From: Eggerthellaceae bacterium
Lineage (GTDB): Bacteria > Actinomycetota > Coriobacteriia > Coriobacteriales > Eggerthellaceae
Length of the DNA stretch: 17,851 bases
Direction of reading: 5' to 3'
Assembly: GCA_017459485.1 (NCBI GenBank)
Contig: JAFUCW010000232.1
Location: 1 to 17,851 of the forward strand
Within the stretch, counting starts at the first letter, position 1, and each line of letters starts with the position of its first letter. Made by a program: the position numbers and the translations under genes. Below the pieces are notes generated by a model. That model had not been told where the DNA came from. It saw nothing but the letters and a program-made list of their open reading frames with translations, and ran no database searches. Shown here piece by piece: positions 8,174 to 15,160 of the stretch.

Positions 8174-9262
8174 ATGAATAAAAACGACCTGTCCTTCCTC
8201 CAGACGCTTGTGCAGACCCCAAGCGTCACGGGTACGGAAGTTGCGGTGGCCAACCTGGTGCGCGAACGCTTGGAGAGCGTTGCGGACGAGGTCAGCACCG
8301 ACGTCATGGGATCGGTGCATGCGCATGTGTGGGGCAAGGCACACGACGCGGAAGGGGACCTGGCGGTTCCCAGCGTCATGATTGCCGCGCACATGGACGA
8401 AATCGGGCTGATGGTCCACTACATCTCCGACGAGGGCTTCCTTTCGGTTTCGTCGGTGGGAGGCGTGGATGCAGGACTTTTGCCTGGCATGCGCTTGGAC
8501 GTGCACACCGAAAGCGGCGATATTCGCGGTGTGGTAGGCCGTCCTCCCATCCATCTGCTGTCCGCCGACGACCGCAAGCAGGTCGTGCCCATCAACAAGC
8601 TGGTTGTCGACCTTGGCATGCCCGCGAAAGACGTCCACAAGCTTGTTTCGGTGGGCGACTCGGTCAGCTATGGCGTGGGCTTCGAGCAGTTCGGCAAGAA
8701 GCTTGCGGTGTCGCGTGCGTTCGACGACAAGGCGGGCGTGTTTGTCGCCTGCCGCGTTGCCGAAGAGCTTGCAAAGCTCAAAAGCGTCGCTGCAGACTAC
8801 ATCTGCTGCGCCACCGTCCAGGAAGAGATCGGGCTTCGCGGGGGGTTGACCAGCGCCTATAGCGTGAATCCCGACGTGGCGATCGCCTTCGACGTGACGC
8901 ACGCCACCGACTATCCAGGCATCGAGCAGGCCAAGCACGGCAAGATCGAGCTTGGCGCGGGACCCGTCATTGCGCGTGGGCCCAATCTCAACCCCGTGGT
9001 GTTCGAGCGCTTGGTGGCTGCCGCCAAGAAGGAGAAGATCGCCTACCAGATAGAGGCGGAGCCCGGCGTGACGGGAACCGATGCCGGTCAGATGCAGGTC
9101 CAGCGCGGCGGGCGCGCGACGGGCCTGGTGTCCTTGCCGCTTCGCTACATGCACACGCCCACCGAGGTCATTTCGCTTTCGGATGTCGATGCGTGCATCA
9201 AGCTACTCGTTCGCTTTGTGCGCGACTTGGACGAAGACGTTTCGTTCGTTCCAGGAATGTAG
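8174..9262 (+). CDS. M42 family metallopeptidase (glutamyl/tetrahedral aminopeptidase type)
   Basis: This is a 362-residue cytosolic binuclear-metal aminopeptidase that trims peptides left by other proteases. All expected residues are visible: His73 and Asp75 (AAHMDEIG), Asp184 (RAFDDKAG), the catalytic Glu217-Glu218 (VQEEIGLRG), Asp240 (FDVTHATD) and His327 (RYMHTPTEVI). Length is normal for the family. The start is ATG with AGGAGA at 8160-8165, overlapping the prsW stop, so the two are probably translationally coupled. smpB follows after 9 nt. Members usually form dodecameric shells; that is family knowledge and not visible here. Substrate preference is unknown. Confidence 0.93.
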   Translation: MNKNDLSFLQTLVQTPSVTGTEVAVANLVRERLESVADEVSTDVMGSVHAHVWGKAHDAEGDLAVPSVMIAAHMDEIGLMVHYISDEGFLSVSSVGGVDAGLLPGMRLDVHTESGDIRGVVGRPPIHLLSADDRKQVVPINKLVVDLGMPAKDVHKLVSVGDSVSYGVGFEQFGKKLAVSRAFDDKAGVFVACRVAEELAKLKSVAADYICCATVQEEIGLRGGLTSAYSVNPDVAIAFDVTHATDYPGIEQAKHGKIELGAGPVIARGPNLNPVVFERLVAAAKKEKIAYQIEAEPGVTGTDAGQMQVQRGGRATGLVSLPLRYMHTPTEVISLSDVDACIKLLVRFVRDLDEDVSFVPGM

Positions 9263-9271
9263 GGGAGTGCC

Positions 9272-9742
9272 GTGCCGCAGAGGGAAGAGAAGACGATCGC
9301 CAAGAACCGCCGCGCGTTTCACGACTACGAGGTGCTGCGCACCTACGAGGCGGGCATCGTGCTCACGGGCACCGAAGTATGCAGCCTGCGGGAGAACAAC
9401 TGCCAGCTCACTGACTGCTTCGCGCTTGTGCGCAAGGGTGAAGTATGGCTTATGAACCTGCACATTGCACCGTACAGCCATGGGAACATCGCCAATCCCG
9501 ACCCCGACCGCAACCGCAAGCTGCTGCTGCATAAGAACGAGATTCGCACGCTCGAACAGCAGGTCAAGGAAAAGGGTCTTGCGCTTGTTCCGTTGCGCAT
9601 GTACTTCGCTGCGAACAACCTGGTAAAGCTCGAGCTTGCCGTATGCCGCGGCAAAAAGCTCTACGACAAACGCGCCGATCTGGCCAAGAAGGAAAGCCAA
9701 CGCGAAATCGAGCGCACGCTCAAGAACGCGACGCGCTACTAA
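9272..9742 (+). CDS. smpB: SsrA-binding protein SmpB
   Basis: This 156-residue protein binds tmRNA and brings it to stalled ribosomes for trans-translation. It has the family pattern: KNRRAFHDYEVLRTYEAGI near the N-terminus, LTGTEVCSLR, HIAPYSHGN, RKLLLHKNEI, and the basic C-terminal tail KKLYDKRADLAKKESQREI that enters the decoding site. Start GTG at 9272 is supported by AGGGGAG at 9261-9267 and by the usual N-terminal length. It follows the M42 gene by 9 nt. No ssrA (tmRNA) gene was found next to it: I saw neither the tRNA-like ends nor a tag peptide frame in the following 700 bp. Confidence 0.96.
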   Translation: MPQREEKTIAKNRRAFHDYEVLRTYEAGIVLTGTEVCSLRENNCQLTDCFALVRKGEVWLMNLHIAPYSHGNIANPDPDRNRKLLLHKNEIRTLEQQVKEKGLALVPLRMYFAANNLVKLELAVCRGKKLYDKRADLAKKESQREIERTLKNATRY

Positions 9743-9753
9743 GGGGGATTGAT

Positions 9754-10167
9754 AGGGCCGAGTCTTCTGGGGATGTCTACGAGGTCTACGAAGACGACGA
9801 AGTCCACGAGTTCGTCTTGGTCGACGGAGAGTTCGTCCCTTTCGACCCCGATTCGTTCGACTACGCAGAATCGGGCGAGCAAGCCTACGACGTTTACGTC
9901 GACTCCGACGGCAACGAGTTCATCATCGTGGATGGCCAGCGCGTCTCTCTTGATTCGGGCGAGTACGAAGTGGTCGAGGTCGACCCCGACGACCCCAATT
10001 TCAATCCGCTTGCCTACGACAACGTGCAAGCGGCAACCGACGTGGCAAACGACCTGGCGCGTGCGGGCGGCTCGATTGTGCGTGAAGGAGCCGAGCTTGC
10101 AGGCGAGCTCAAGGAAGCTATGGACGACATCTCCTCCATGCTCGACTTCAAAACCTGGCTCAAGTAG
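9754..10167 (+). CDS. Acidic repeat protein, unknown function, start codon apparently lost
   Basis: I do not recognise a family. The frame has coding-like codon use and would give 137 residues. Two related units of about 31 residues stand near the N-terminus: YEVYEDDEVHEFVLVDGE... and YDVYVDSDGNEFIIVDGQ.... A negatively charged segment and an amphipathic C-terminal helix (AELAGELKEAMDDISSML) follow. There is no signal peptide or membrane helix. No ATG, GTG or TTG lies at a sensible place. AAGGGGG (9741-9747), overlapping the smpB stop, is followed six bases later by AGG-GCC-GAG, where ATG-GCC-GAG would be ideal. I therefore set the start at that AGG codon. Alternatives are ATT at 9748, TTG at 9817 (cuts the first repeat) or ATG at 9643 (about 100 nt inside smpB). 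It may be expressed from a non-standard start, be a recent pseudogene, or reflect a sequencing error. Confidence 0.6.
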   Translation, partial: RAESSGDVYEVYEDDEVHEFVLVDGEFVPFDPDSFDYAESGEQAYDVYVDSDGNEFIIVDGQRVSLDSGEYEVVEVDPDDPNFNPLAYDNVQAATDVANDLARAGGSIVREGAELAGELKEAMDDISSMLDFKTWLK

Positions 10168-10208
10168 GCGGTGGTTCCGCTGTTCTACGAACAGCGGAAC
10201 AGCCCGCC
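10167..10208. other. Long hairpin directly after the acidic repeat gene
   Basis: GTTCCGCTGTTC (10174-10185) pairs perfectly with GAACAGCGGAAC (10189-10200) over a three-base loop. An outer GGCGG (10167-10171) pairs with CCGCC (10204-10208), giving 17 bp in two parts. There is no T-run on either side, so it is not a classical terminator. It may protect the mRNA 3' end or belong to a repeat element. Confidence 0.8.
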
Positions 10209-10380
10209 GCTGCGGGGCGCCATCGCACCCCATCTCCGCGCTTGTTTTGTCGCTTACGTACCGAAGTACGCTACGCGCCAAAGGCGCGCGAACCTGGGGC
10301 ACGCTGACATCCCTCGCTGACGCTTCGACCACCTGCGTCTCCCCGCCGGAACGGGCTGCCGCCGACCCTCATCCTTGCTT
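10209..10380 (-). other. Structured intergenic DNA, possible ncRNA or repeat element
   Basis: No convincing gene is seen. Several short hairpins lie in a row: 10214-10231 (GGGG...CCCC type), 10257-10270 (GTAC-CGAA-GTAC on plus, a UUCG tetraloop closed by C-G on minus) and 10274-10288 (GCGCC-AAA-GGCGC core). A direct repeat CGCTGAC occurs at 10302-10308 and 10315-10321. At 10218/10227, 10256/10271 and 10273/10289 the mismatches are C-A or A-C on plus but G-U on minus, so the minus strand folds better. The open plus frame across this region (to 10393) has Ser/Thr-rich shadow composition and was rejected. Confidence 0.45.
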
Positions 10381-10424
10381 ATGTGCAGTCTAGGCAGAGT
10401 CGATAGGGCTGTTTGGGCAACAAC

Positions 10425-10446
10425 AAAGGGGCCCGCAGGCCCCTTT
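10425..10446 (-). terminator. Rho-independent terminator of rpmB
   Basis: AAAGGGGCC and GGCCCCTTT form a 9 bp stem with a four-base loop. Read on the minus strand it is followed by TTTGTTGTT-like sequence, and it lies 24 bp past the rpmB stop. It may also stop transcripts from the left. Confidence 0.85.
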
Positions 10447-10470
10447 TACTCGCTAGAGAGTGAGTGTGCG

Positions 10471-10659
10471 CTAGGCGCGTTCGACCTTGCCGGCCTTCAG
10501 GCACTTGGTGCACACGTTGGCTTGGCGCACGCGGCCGTTTTGGCGGATAGTCATCTTCTGCACATTGGGCTTGAAGGTGCGGTTGGACACGCGGTGGCTG
10601 TGGCTGATGGAGCGCCCGGCGCTCGGTGCCTTGCCGCAGATTTCGCAAACTTTGGACAT
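10471..10659 (-). CDS. rpmB: 50S ribosomal protein L28 (zinc-binding form)
   Basis: This is a 62-residue ribosomal protein of the large subunit. It starts MSKVCEICGK, has SISHSHRVSNRTFKPNVQ in the middle, and ends with VCTKCLKAGKVERA. Two CxxC pairs make it the C+ (zinc) form of L28; organisms with several copies often keep a zinc-free form for zinc starvation. I chose ATG at 10659 over the upstream GTG (10668) and ATG (10665) because GAAAGAG lies 8 nt before it and the family begins at this residue. It is a single-gene unit with its own promoter and terminator, divergent from asp23, the same neighbourhood as rpmB-yloU-yloV of Bacillus. Confidence 0.96.
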   Translation of the reverse strand: MSKVCEICGKAPSAGRSISHSHRVSNRTFKPNVQKMTIRQNGRVRQANVCTKCLKAGKVERA

Positions 10660-10727
10660 GTTCATCACTCTTTCGTATTGCCAATATCGCCTGTTGTGCA
10701 GACGAACCTTCTCAAAACAGCCTACGT

Positions 10728-10755
10728 ACTATAGCACACGTACGGCACATGTCTA
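10728..10755 (-). promoter_or_regulatory. Promoter of rpmB
   Basis: On the minus strand TAGACA (-35, plus 10750-10755) and TATAGT (-10, plus 10728-10733) are 16 bases apart, each one base off consensus. Transcription would begin near 10721, giving a leader of about 60 nt. Confidence 0.7.
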
Positions 10756-10790
10756 GACTACTCCATATTTCCTGCGTGTTCGCATGAACA

Positions 10791-10810
10791 GGCGGTAGTC
10801 GGCGGTAGTC
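10791..10810. repeat. Two exact 10 bp tandem copies in the rpmB/asp23 divergent region
   Basis: GGCGGTAGTC occurs twice back to back, spaced by one helical turn. It lies upstream of the -35 of rpmB and upstream of the asp23 promoter candidate, so it could be a regulator site, but it may be chance or a small duplication. Confidence 0.6.
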
Positions 10811-10864
10811 GGCCGAGGGCTTGGTGGGCACGTTGTGGATATGCCCTTGGAGGCCCACTTGGCA

Positions 10865-10895
10865 AAGACAAGCTGCTTTCTGCATGCGTTATACT
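10865..10895 (+). promoter_or_regulatory. Candidate promoter of the asp23-fakA operon
   Basis: TATACT at 10890-10895 is a good -10. The best -35 is AAGACA at 10865-10870 with a long 19-base spacer. The start codon lies 58 bp downstream of the -10. Confidence 0.45.
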
Positions 10896-10953
10896 TTTTG
10901 GTTGGCACGCATTGGACAACTAATGCTATGAACACCTTCCAAGGAGGATCACC

Positions 10954-11301
10954 ATGGCACAACGCATACCTGGCGAACTGCACGTTTCGAACGAAGTATT
11001 GGCCGACCTTGTCGGCAATGCCGCTATGCAATGCTACGGCGTGGTCGGCATGACCGCCGCCGACATGGCAGACGAAATCATCAGCCTGCTTCCTGCGAAC
11101 CGCCTTCGTCGCGGCGTGGTCGTCACGCCCGAGGAAGAGGGCGTACATGTGGACTTGTACGTGGTCATCGAGTACGGCACCAGCCTCAACGTGGTTTCGA
11201 AGAACCTTGTCGACGCGGTCACGTTCGCGCTGACCCAATACGCGCAGGTTCCGCTTACCGGCGTTGAAGTCCACGTGCAAGACATCAAGGTGCGCAAGTA
11301 G
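10954..11301 (+). CDS. Asp23/Gls24 (YloU) family protein
   Basis: This is a 115-residue cytosolic protein of the Asp23/Gls24 envelope-stress family. It shows the usual start (GELHVSNEVLADLVGNAA), the YGVVGM segment, and the conserved VDLYVVIEYGTSLNVVSKNL followed by GVEVHVQDI at the C-terminus. Length agrees with Bacillus YloU. Its place directly before fakA is the classic yloU-yloV pair, which suggests a shared role in envelope or lipid homeostasis, although the molecular task of the single-domain protein is not established. ATG is preceded by a strong AAGGAGG (10941-10947). The next start codon comes 46 nt after the stop. Confidence 0.92.
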   Translation: MAQRIPGELHVSNEVLADLVGNAAMQCYGVVGMTAADMADEIISLLPANRLRRGVVVTPEEEGVHVDLYVVIEYGTSLNVVSKNLVDAVTFALTQYAQVPLTGVEVHVQDIKVRK

Positions 11302-11347
11302 CCCGACCACAGCCAGCGCACGCATCAAACTATTGGAGACTACCGTT

Positions 11348-12985
11348 ATGTCGCAAACGTACACTGCCAACGAGATCATCAACGCCATCGCCGTGGCCTC
11401 GCGCACGCTCGCGGACCGCAAGGAAGAGGTGAACCGCCTCAACGTGTTTCCCGTTCCCGACGGCGACACGGGGACCAACATGAGCCTGACCATCCAGTCT
11501 GTCGTGGACAACCTGGCGGCGCTGCCTATCGGGTCCACGGGCAAGGACGACATCCGCCGCGCCATCACGACCGGCGCGCTCATGGGTGCCCGCGGCAACT
11601 CCGGCGTCATCACCAGCCAGATCCTGCGCGGCTTTTGCGAAGGGATCGAAGATGCGGAGACCTTCGACGTCGAAGCGCTTGACGAAGCGTTCGCTCACGC
11701 GCAGACCACGGCGTTCCAAGCCGTGCGCAAGCCGGTCGAGGGCACTATCCTTACGGTGCTCAAGGATTCGGCGACGGCTGCCAAGCAGGCGCGCAAGAAG
11801 AAGATGGACCTAGAGGAGGCACTTGTCTACATCGTGGGCGAAGCGTACGCGAGCGTCCAGCGCACACCCGACCTGCTGCCCACGCTTGCGGACAACGGCG
11901 TGGTCGACGCAGGCGGCTTCGGCCTTGCCATCCTGATGGACTCGTTCGCGACGGCGCTCATCGGCCGCGAGGCCCCGCTTGGCGACGAGCTTGCCGCATC
12001 GCGCACGGCAGCGCCCAAGGTCGAAATCGAGCAGATCAACGACTGGGAGGGCAGCGCGTACCGCTACTGCAACGAGTTTTTGGTCGACTCCGAAACCCTC
12101 GACGCGCAGGAGGCTCTTGAATTCCTGGCCACGATGGGCGACTGCGAGCTCTGCGTGGGAGCAACGCCCAAGTTCAAGGTGCACGTGCACTCCAACACGC
12201 CGGACAAGGTGCTCGCCTACTTCTTGGAGCGCGGGCAGATTTCCGAGGTCTTCATCCACAACATGCAGCTCCAAAGCGCCGAGCGTAGCGCGAAGATCGC
12301 TTCGGAGCAGGTGGAGCAGCCCCGCAAGGAGCTGGGCTTCGTGGCTGTCGCAGCGGGAGAAGGCAACGCTAAGATCCTCGAAAGTTTGGGCGTGGACGTG
12401 GTCGTTTCGGGCGGCCAGACCATGAATCCCTCTACACGCGACTTGCTCGACGCAGTCGACAGGACCAACGCCGATGCGGTCATCATCCTGCCCAACAACT
12501 CCAACATCATCATGGCCGCCAACAGCTGTGCCGACGTTTCCACAGTGCCCTGTGCGGTTGTGCCCACCAAAAGCGTGCCGCAGGCGTTTGCCGCCATGTT
12601 CGTCGTGGACGGGGACTGCTCGATCGAACAGAATGTCGAGGCAATGGCCGAAGCTGCGGCGGAAGTAAAGACGGGCGAAGTGACGCAGGCCATCCGCGAC
12701 AGCCACGACGCGCACGGCAATCCGATTGCCAACGGGGACACGATCGGTATCGCAGACGGCTCGATCGAGGCGGTGGGCAAGAGCACCGAAGAGGTCACCT
12801 TGGCGCTGCTCGAGACCATGGACGCCGCCGACGCGGACACGCTGACCATCCTTGCCGGCGAAGGCTACCCGCAGGAAAGCTTCGATGACCTGGTTGCTTC
12901 TATCGAAGACAAGTTCGATGACCTGGAAATCGACGCTCATCGTGGGGAGCAACCGCTCTATCCCATCCTTTTCTCGCTCGAATAA
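11348..12985 (+). CDS. fakA: Fatty acid kinase FakA / DAK2 domain protein (YloV)
   Basis: This 545-residue ATP-dependent kinase phosphorylates fatty acids held by a FakB (DegV) carrier, feeding exogenous fatty acids into phospholipids, as shown for Staphylococcus. The N-terminal DhaL domain carries NVFPVPDGDTGTNM with the metal-binding Asp38 and Asp40, then GARGNSGVITSQILRGF and LADNGVVDAGGFG. The middle region follows, with the CELCVGATPKFKVHVHSN stretch. The C-terminal domain shows GGQTMNPSTRDLLDAV at about residue 355 and ILPNNSNIIMAA. Length matches Bacillus YloV (about 550). ATG 11348 has GGAGA 8 nt upstream; the frame is open earlier but overlaps asp23. No degV/fakB gene is in the window. 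recG follows after 19 nt. Confidence 0.92.
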   Translation: MSQTYTANEIINAIAVASRTLADRKEEVNRLNVFPVPDGDTGTNMSLTIQSVVDNLAALPIGSTGKDDIRRAITTGALMGARGNSGVITSQILRGFCEGIEDAETFDVEALDEAFAHAQTTAFQAVRKPVEGTILTVLKDSATAAKQARKKKMDLEEALVYIVGEAYASVQRTPDLLPTLADNGVVDAGGFGLAILMDSFATALIGREAPLGDELAASRTAAPKVEIEQINDWEGSAYRYCNEFLVDSETLDAQEALEFLATMGDCELCVGATPKFKVHVHSNTPDKVLAYFLERGQISEVFIHNMQLQSAERSAKIASEQVEQPRKELGFVAVAAGEGNAKILESLGVDVVVSGGQTMNPSTRDLLDAVDRTNADAVIILPNNSNIIMAANSCADVSTVPCAVVPTKSVPQAFAAMFVVDGDCSIEQNVEAMAEAAAEVKTGEVTQAIRDSHDAHGNPIANGDTIGIADGSIEAVGKSTEEVTLALLETMDAADADTLTILAGEGYPQESFDDLVASIEDKFDDLEIDAHRGEQPLYPILFSLE

Positions 12986-13004
12986 AGGCCGACCGGACTC
13001 CTCC

Positions 13005-15155
13005 ATGAGCGGAGCACGCCTGGAACCGACTTTGGCACTTGACGAACGTGTGAGCAGCGTGCGCGGCGTGTCTGCGGCCCGCGCGGGCGTGCTGTCGAAA
13101 ATGGGCATACGGACAGTGCGCGACCTGCTCGCCCATTTCCCCCGGCGCTATATCGATTTGACGGCGGTGGCGAGCATCTCGGATGCGAAGATCGGTTCGT
13201 CGTTCACCATTTCGGGAACGGTGCACGAAATCGCCCTCAAGCGCCCGAAAAAGGTCCCCCTTGTGGAAATCGCCCTCGTAGACGGCACGGGAACGATGAT
13301 CGTCACTTGCTTTCGCCAGACGTGGCTGGCAGACCAGCTCCATGCAGGCGACGCCATTGCCGTGTCGGGCAAGGTGGAGTTCGGCTACGGCTTCAAGCGC
13401 ATGACCAACCCCTTTATCGAGTCGCTGTCCGACGAAGGCGCAGGCGCCGGACGCATCATCTCCGTCCATCCTGCAACCGAGAAGATCTCGACCGCCTGGA
13501 TGCGCCGTCTTGTTGCCAACGCGCTCGAGAAGTGCGCGGGCATGGAAGACCCGCTGCCGCTTTCGCTTCGCACGCGCTACAGACTCTACAGCCGCTTCGC
13601 TGCCCTTGGCGCCATCCATTTTCCGCAAAGCTTAGACGAGGTCGCGCAGGCACGCAGGAGGCTCGTGTTCGAAGAACTGCTTCTGCTCGAATTGCACCTG
13701 CAGCAGCGCAACCTGCGCGAGGCGCGCCGTGGACAGGCCTTTTCCCACGTGGTCGATGGACCGTGCGTCCATGCCTTGCAGGCTGCGCTTCCCTTCGCCC
13801 TGACCGAAGAGCAGGCCTGCGCGCGCGACCAGATCTTGGACAGAATGGCAAAATCCGTTCCCGCGAACCACATGCTTCTGGGGGACGTGGGAACAGGCAA
13901 GACCGCCGTGGCCGCGTTCGCGCTTGCTGCTGCCGCGGACAGCGGGACGCAGGCGCTCATGATGGCTCCGACCGAGGTGCTCGCTAACCAGTATGCGGTT
14001 AGCTTGGGGCCGCTTTTGGACCAGTCAGGCGTTTCGTGGGCGTTGCTCACGGGATCGACCAGCGCTCAAGAGCGGGCAGTGGTGTGTGAAAAGCTTGCAG
14101 GCGGCCAGCTTTCCGTCCTGTTCGGCACGCACGCCTTGCTCGAGCCCGACGTGGCGCCGGCGTCGTGCACCCTGGTGGTCATCGACGAACAGCAGCGCTT
14201 CGGCACCGAGCAGCGCGCCGCCCTGGTGGCGAAGGGGCAAGGTAGCGCAGATGTGCTCTCTCTTACGGCCACCCCCATTCCGCGCAGTCTTGCCTTGGCG
14301 CTCTACGGTGACATGACTCTGAGCTATTTGCACGTAAGGCCTCGGTCGACGGGCGGGACGACCACGCATGTGTTCGGCTTCGAGCAGCGGGGCGACGCGT
14401 ACGAAATTGTGCGCGCACAGCTGGAAGCAGGGCACCAGGCGTTCGTCGTGTGCCCGCTTGTGGGCACGAAGACCCCCGAGCCTGCCGAAGGGGACGACCC
14501 TGCCGAAGTGCGCGTTTCCATCGAAGGAGAGGAAGACTTTGACGCATGCGAGCCGCGCGCTGCGCTCAAAGAAGCGGACATCCTGCGCAATCAGGTGTTC
14601 GAGGGCTACGAAGTGGAGGTGCTCCACGGCCGCATGAGCGCAGACGAAAAGGCGCGCGTCATGGACGAGTTTCGCGCGGGACGCGTGCAAGTGCTCGTCT
14701 CGACCACAGTGATCGAAGTTGGCGTCGACGTGCCGAACGCGACGGCGATGATCGTCGAAGACGCCGACCGCTTCGGATTGGCGCAGCTCCACCAGTTGCG
14801 CGGGCGCGTGGGCAGAGGCGACGCTTCTGGCCAGGTGTGCCTGATCTCTCGTTCGAAGTCCCCGGCAGCAATCGATCGCCTTGCCGCCATGCAACGCACC
14901 GAAGACGGGTTCGAGCTTGCCTCCTTCGACTTGAGCCTGCGTCGTGAAGGCGACATCCTGGGCAATCGGCAGCATGGCGCTTCGGTGCTCAAGTTGGTCA
15001 ACGTCATCCGCGATGCGGCGGTCATCGAGGAAGCTCATGCCCAGGCACGGCGCTTGCTCGAGGCCGACCCCGACCTGTCGAATCCGCAGCATCGCGCGCT
15101 TGCGGTGGAGTTGGCACGCGCATTCGGGGACGGCAGCCAGAAGAGAGGGGCGTAG
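13005..15155 (+). CDS. recG: ATP-dependent DNA helicase RecG
   Basis: This 716-residue branched-DNA translocase regresses stalled replication forks and processes Holliday junctions. The N-terminal wedge/OB domain (about 60-165) is followed by superfamily 2 helicase motifs: Walker A GDVGTGKT (293-300), motif II DEQQ (394-397), motif III LTATPIPRSLALALYGD, HGRMSADEKARVMDEF, TTVIEVGVDVPNA, and motif VI QLHQLRGRVGRG (QLRGRVGRG at 597-605). E. coli and Bacillus RecG have DEQH in motif II; here it is DEQQ. The segment after motif III (LHVRPRSTGG) also departs from the usual DELPPGR. ATG 13005 was chosen because homology begins just after it; only a weak AAGG 16 nt upstream is seen, so it is probably coupled to fakA. 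Length is close to E. coli RecG (693). Confidence 0.94.
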   Translation: MSGARLEPTLALDERVSSVRGVSAARAGVLSKMGIRTVRDLLAHFPRRYIDLTAVASISDAKIGSSFTISGTVHEIALKRPKKVPLVEIALVDGTGTMIVTCFRQTWLADQLHAGDAIAVSGKVEFGYGFKRMTNPFIESLSDEGAGAGRIISVHPATEKISTAWMRRLVANALEKCAGMEDPLPLSLRTRYRLYSRFAALGAIHFPQSLDEVAQARRRLVFEELLLLELHLQQRNLREARRGQAFSHVVDGPCVHALQAALPFALTEEQACARDQILDRMAKSVPANHMLLGDVGTGKTAVAAFALAAAADSGTQALMMAPTEVLANQYAVSLGPLLDQSGVSWALLTGSTSAQERAVVCEKLAGGQLSVLFGTHALLEPDVAPASCTLVVIDEQQRFGTEQRAALVAKGQGSADVLSLTATPIPRSLALALYGDMTLSYLHVRPRSTGGTTTHVFGFEQRGDAYEIVRAQLEAGHQAFVVCPLVGTKTPEPAEGDDPAEVRVSIEGEEDFDACEPRAALKEADILRNQVFEGYEVEVLHGRMSADEKARVMDEFRAGRVQVLVSTTVIEVGVDVPNATAMIVEDADRFGLAQLHQLRGRVGRGDASGQVCLISRSKSPAAIDRLAAMQRTEDGFELASFDLSLRREGDILGNRQHGASVLKLVNVIRDAAVIEEAHAQARRLLEADPDLSNPQHRALAVELARAFGDGSQKRGA

Positions 15156-15160
15156 AAGCC

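Noticed and set aside
8000..9154. Long minus-strand open frame (384 codons) opposite the M42 peptidase gene
   Set aside because: All catalytic residues of the M42 enzyme are on the plus strand; the minus frame has shadow composition.
9749..10393. Ser/Thr/Arg-rich plus frame overlapping the acidic repeat gene and running into the intergenic hairpins
   Set aside because: It is the frame shifted by one relative to a frame with coding-like codon use and visible repeats; no properly spaced ribosome binding site.
10168..10424. tmRNA (ssrA) gene downstream of smpB
   Set aside because: No tRNA-like acceptor ends, no T-loop and no tag peptide reading frame with stop could be seen; the hairpins do not fit tmRNA.
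11810..13108. Minus-strand open frame (432 codons) opposite fakA
   Set aside because: It spans the fakA-recG boundary without regard to gene limits and has no family pattern.
14025..15092. Minus-strand open frame (355 codons) opposite recG
   Set aside because: It lies over conserved helicase motifs of recG and shows only His/Arg-rich shadow composition.
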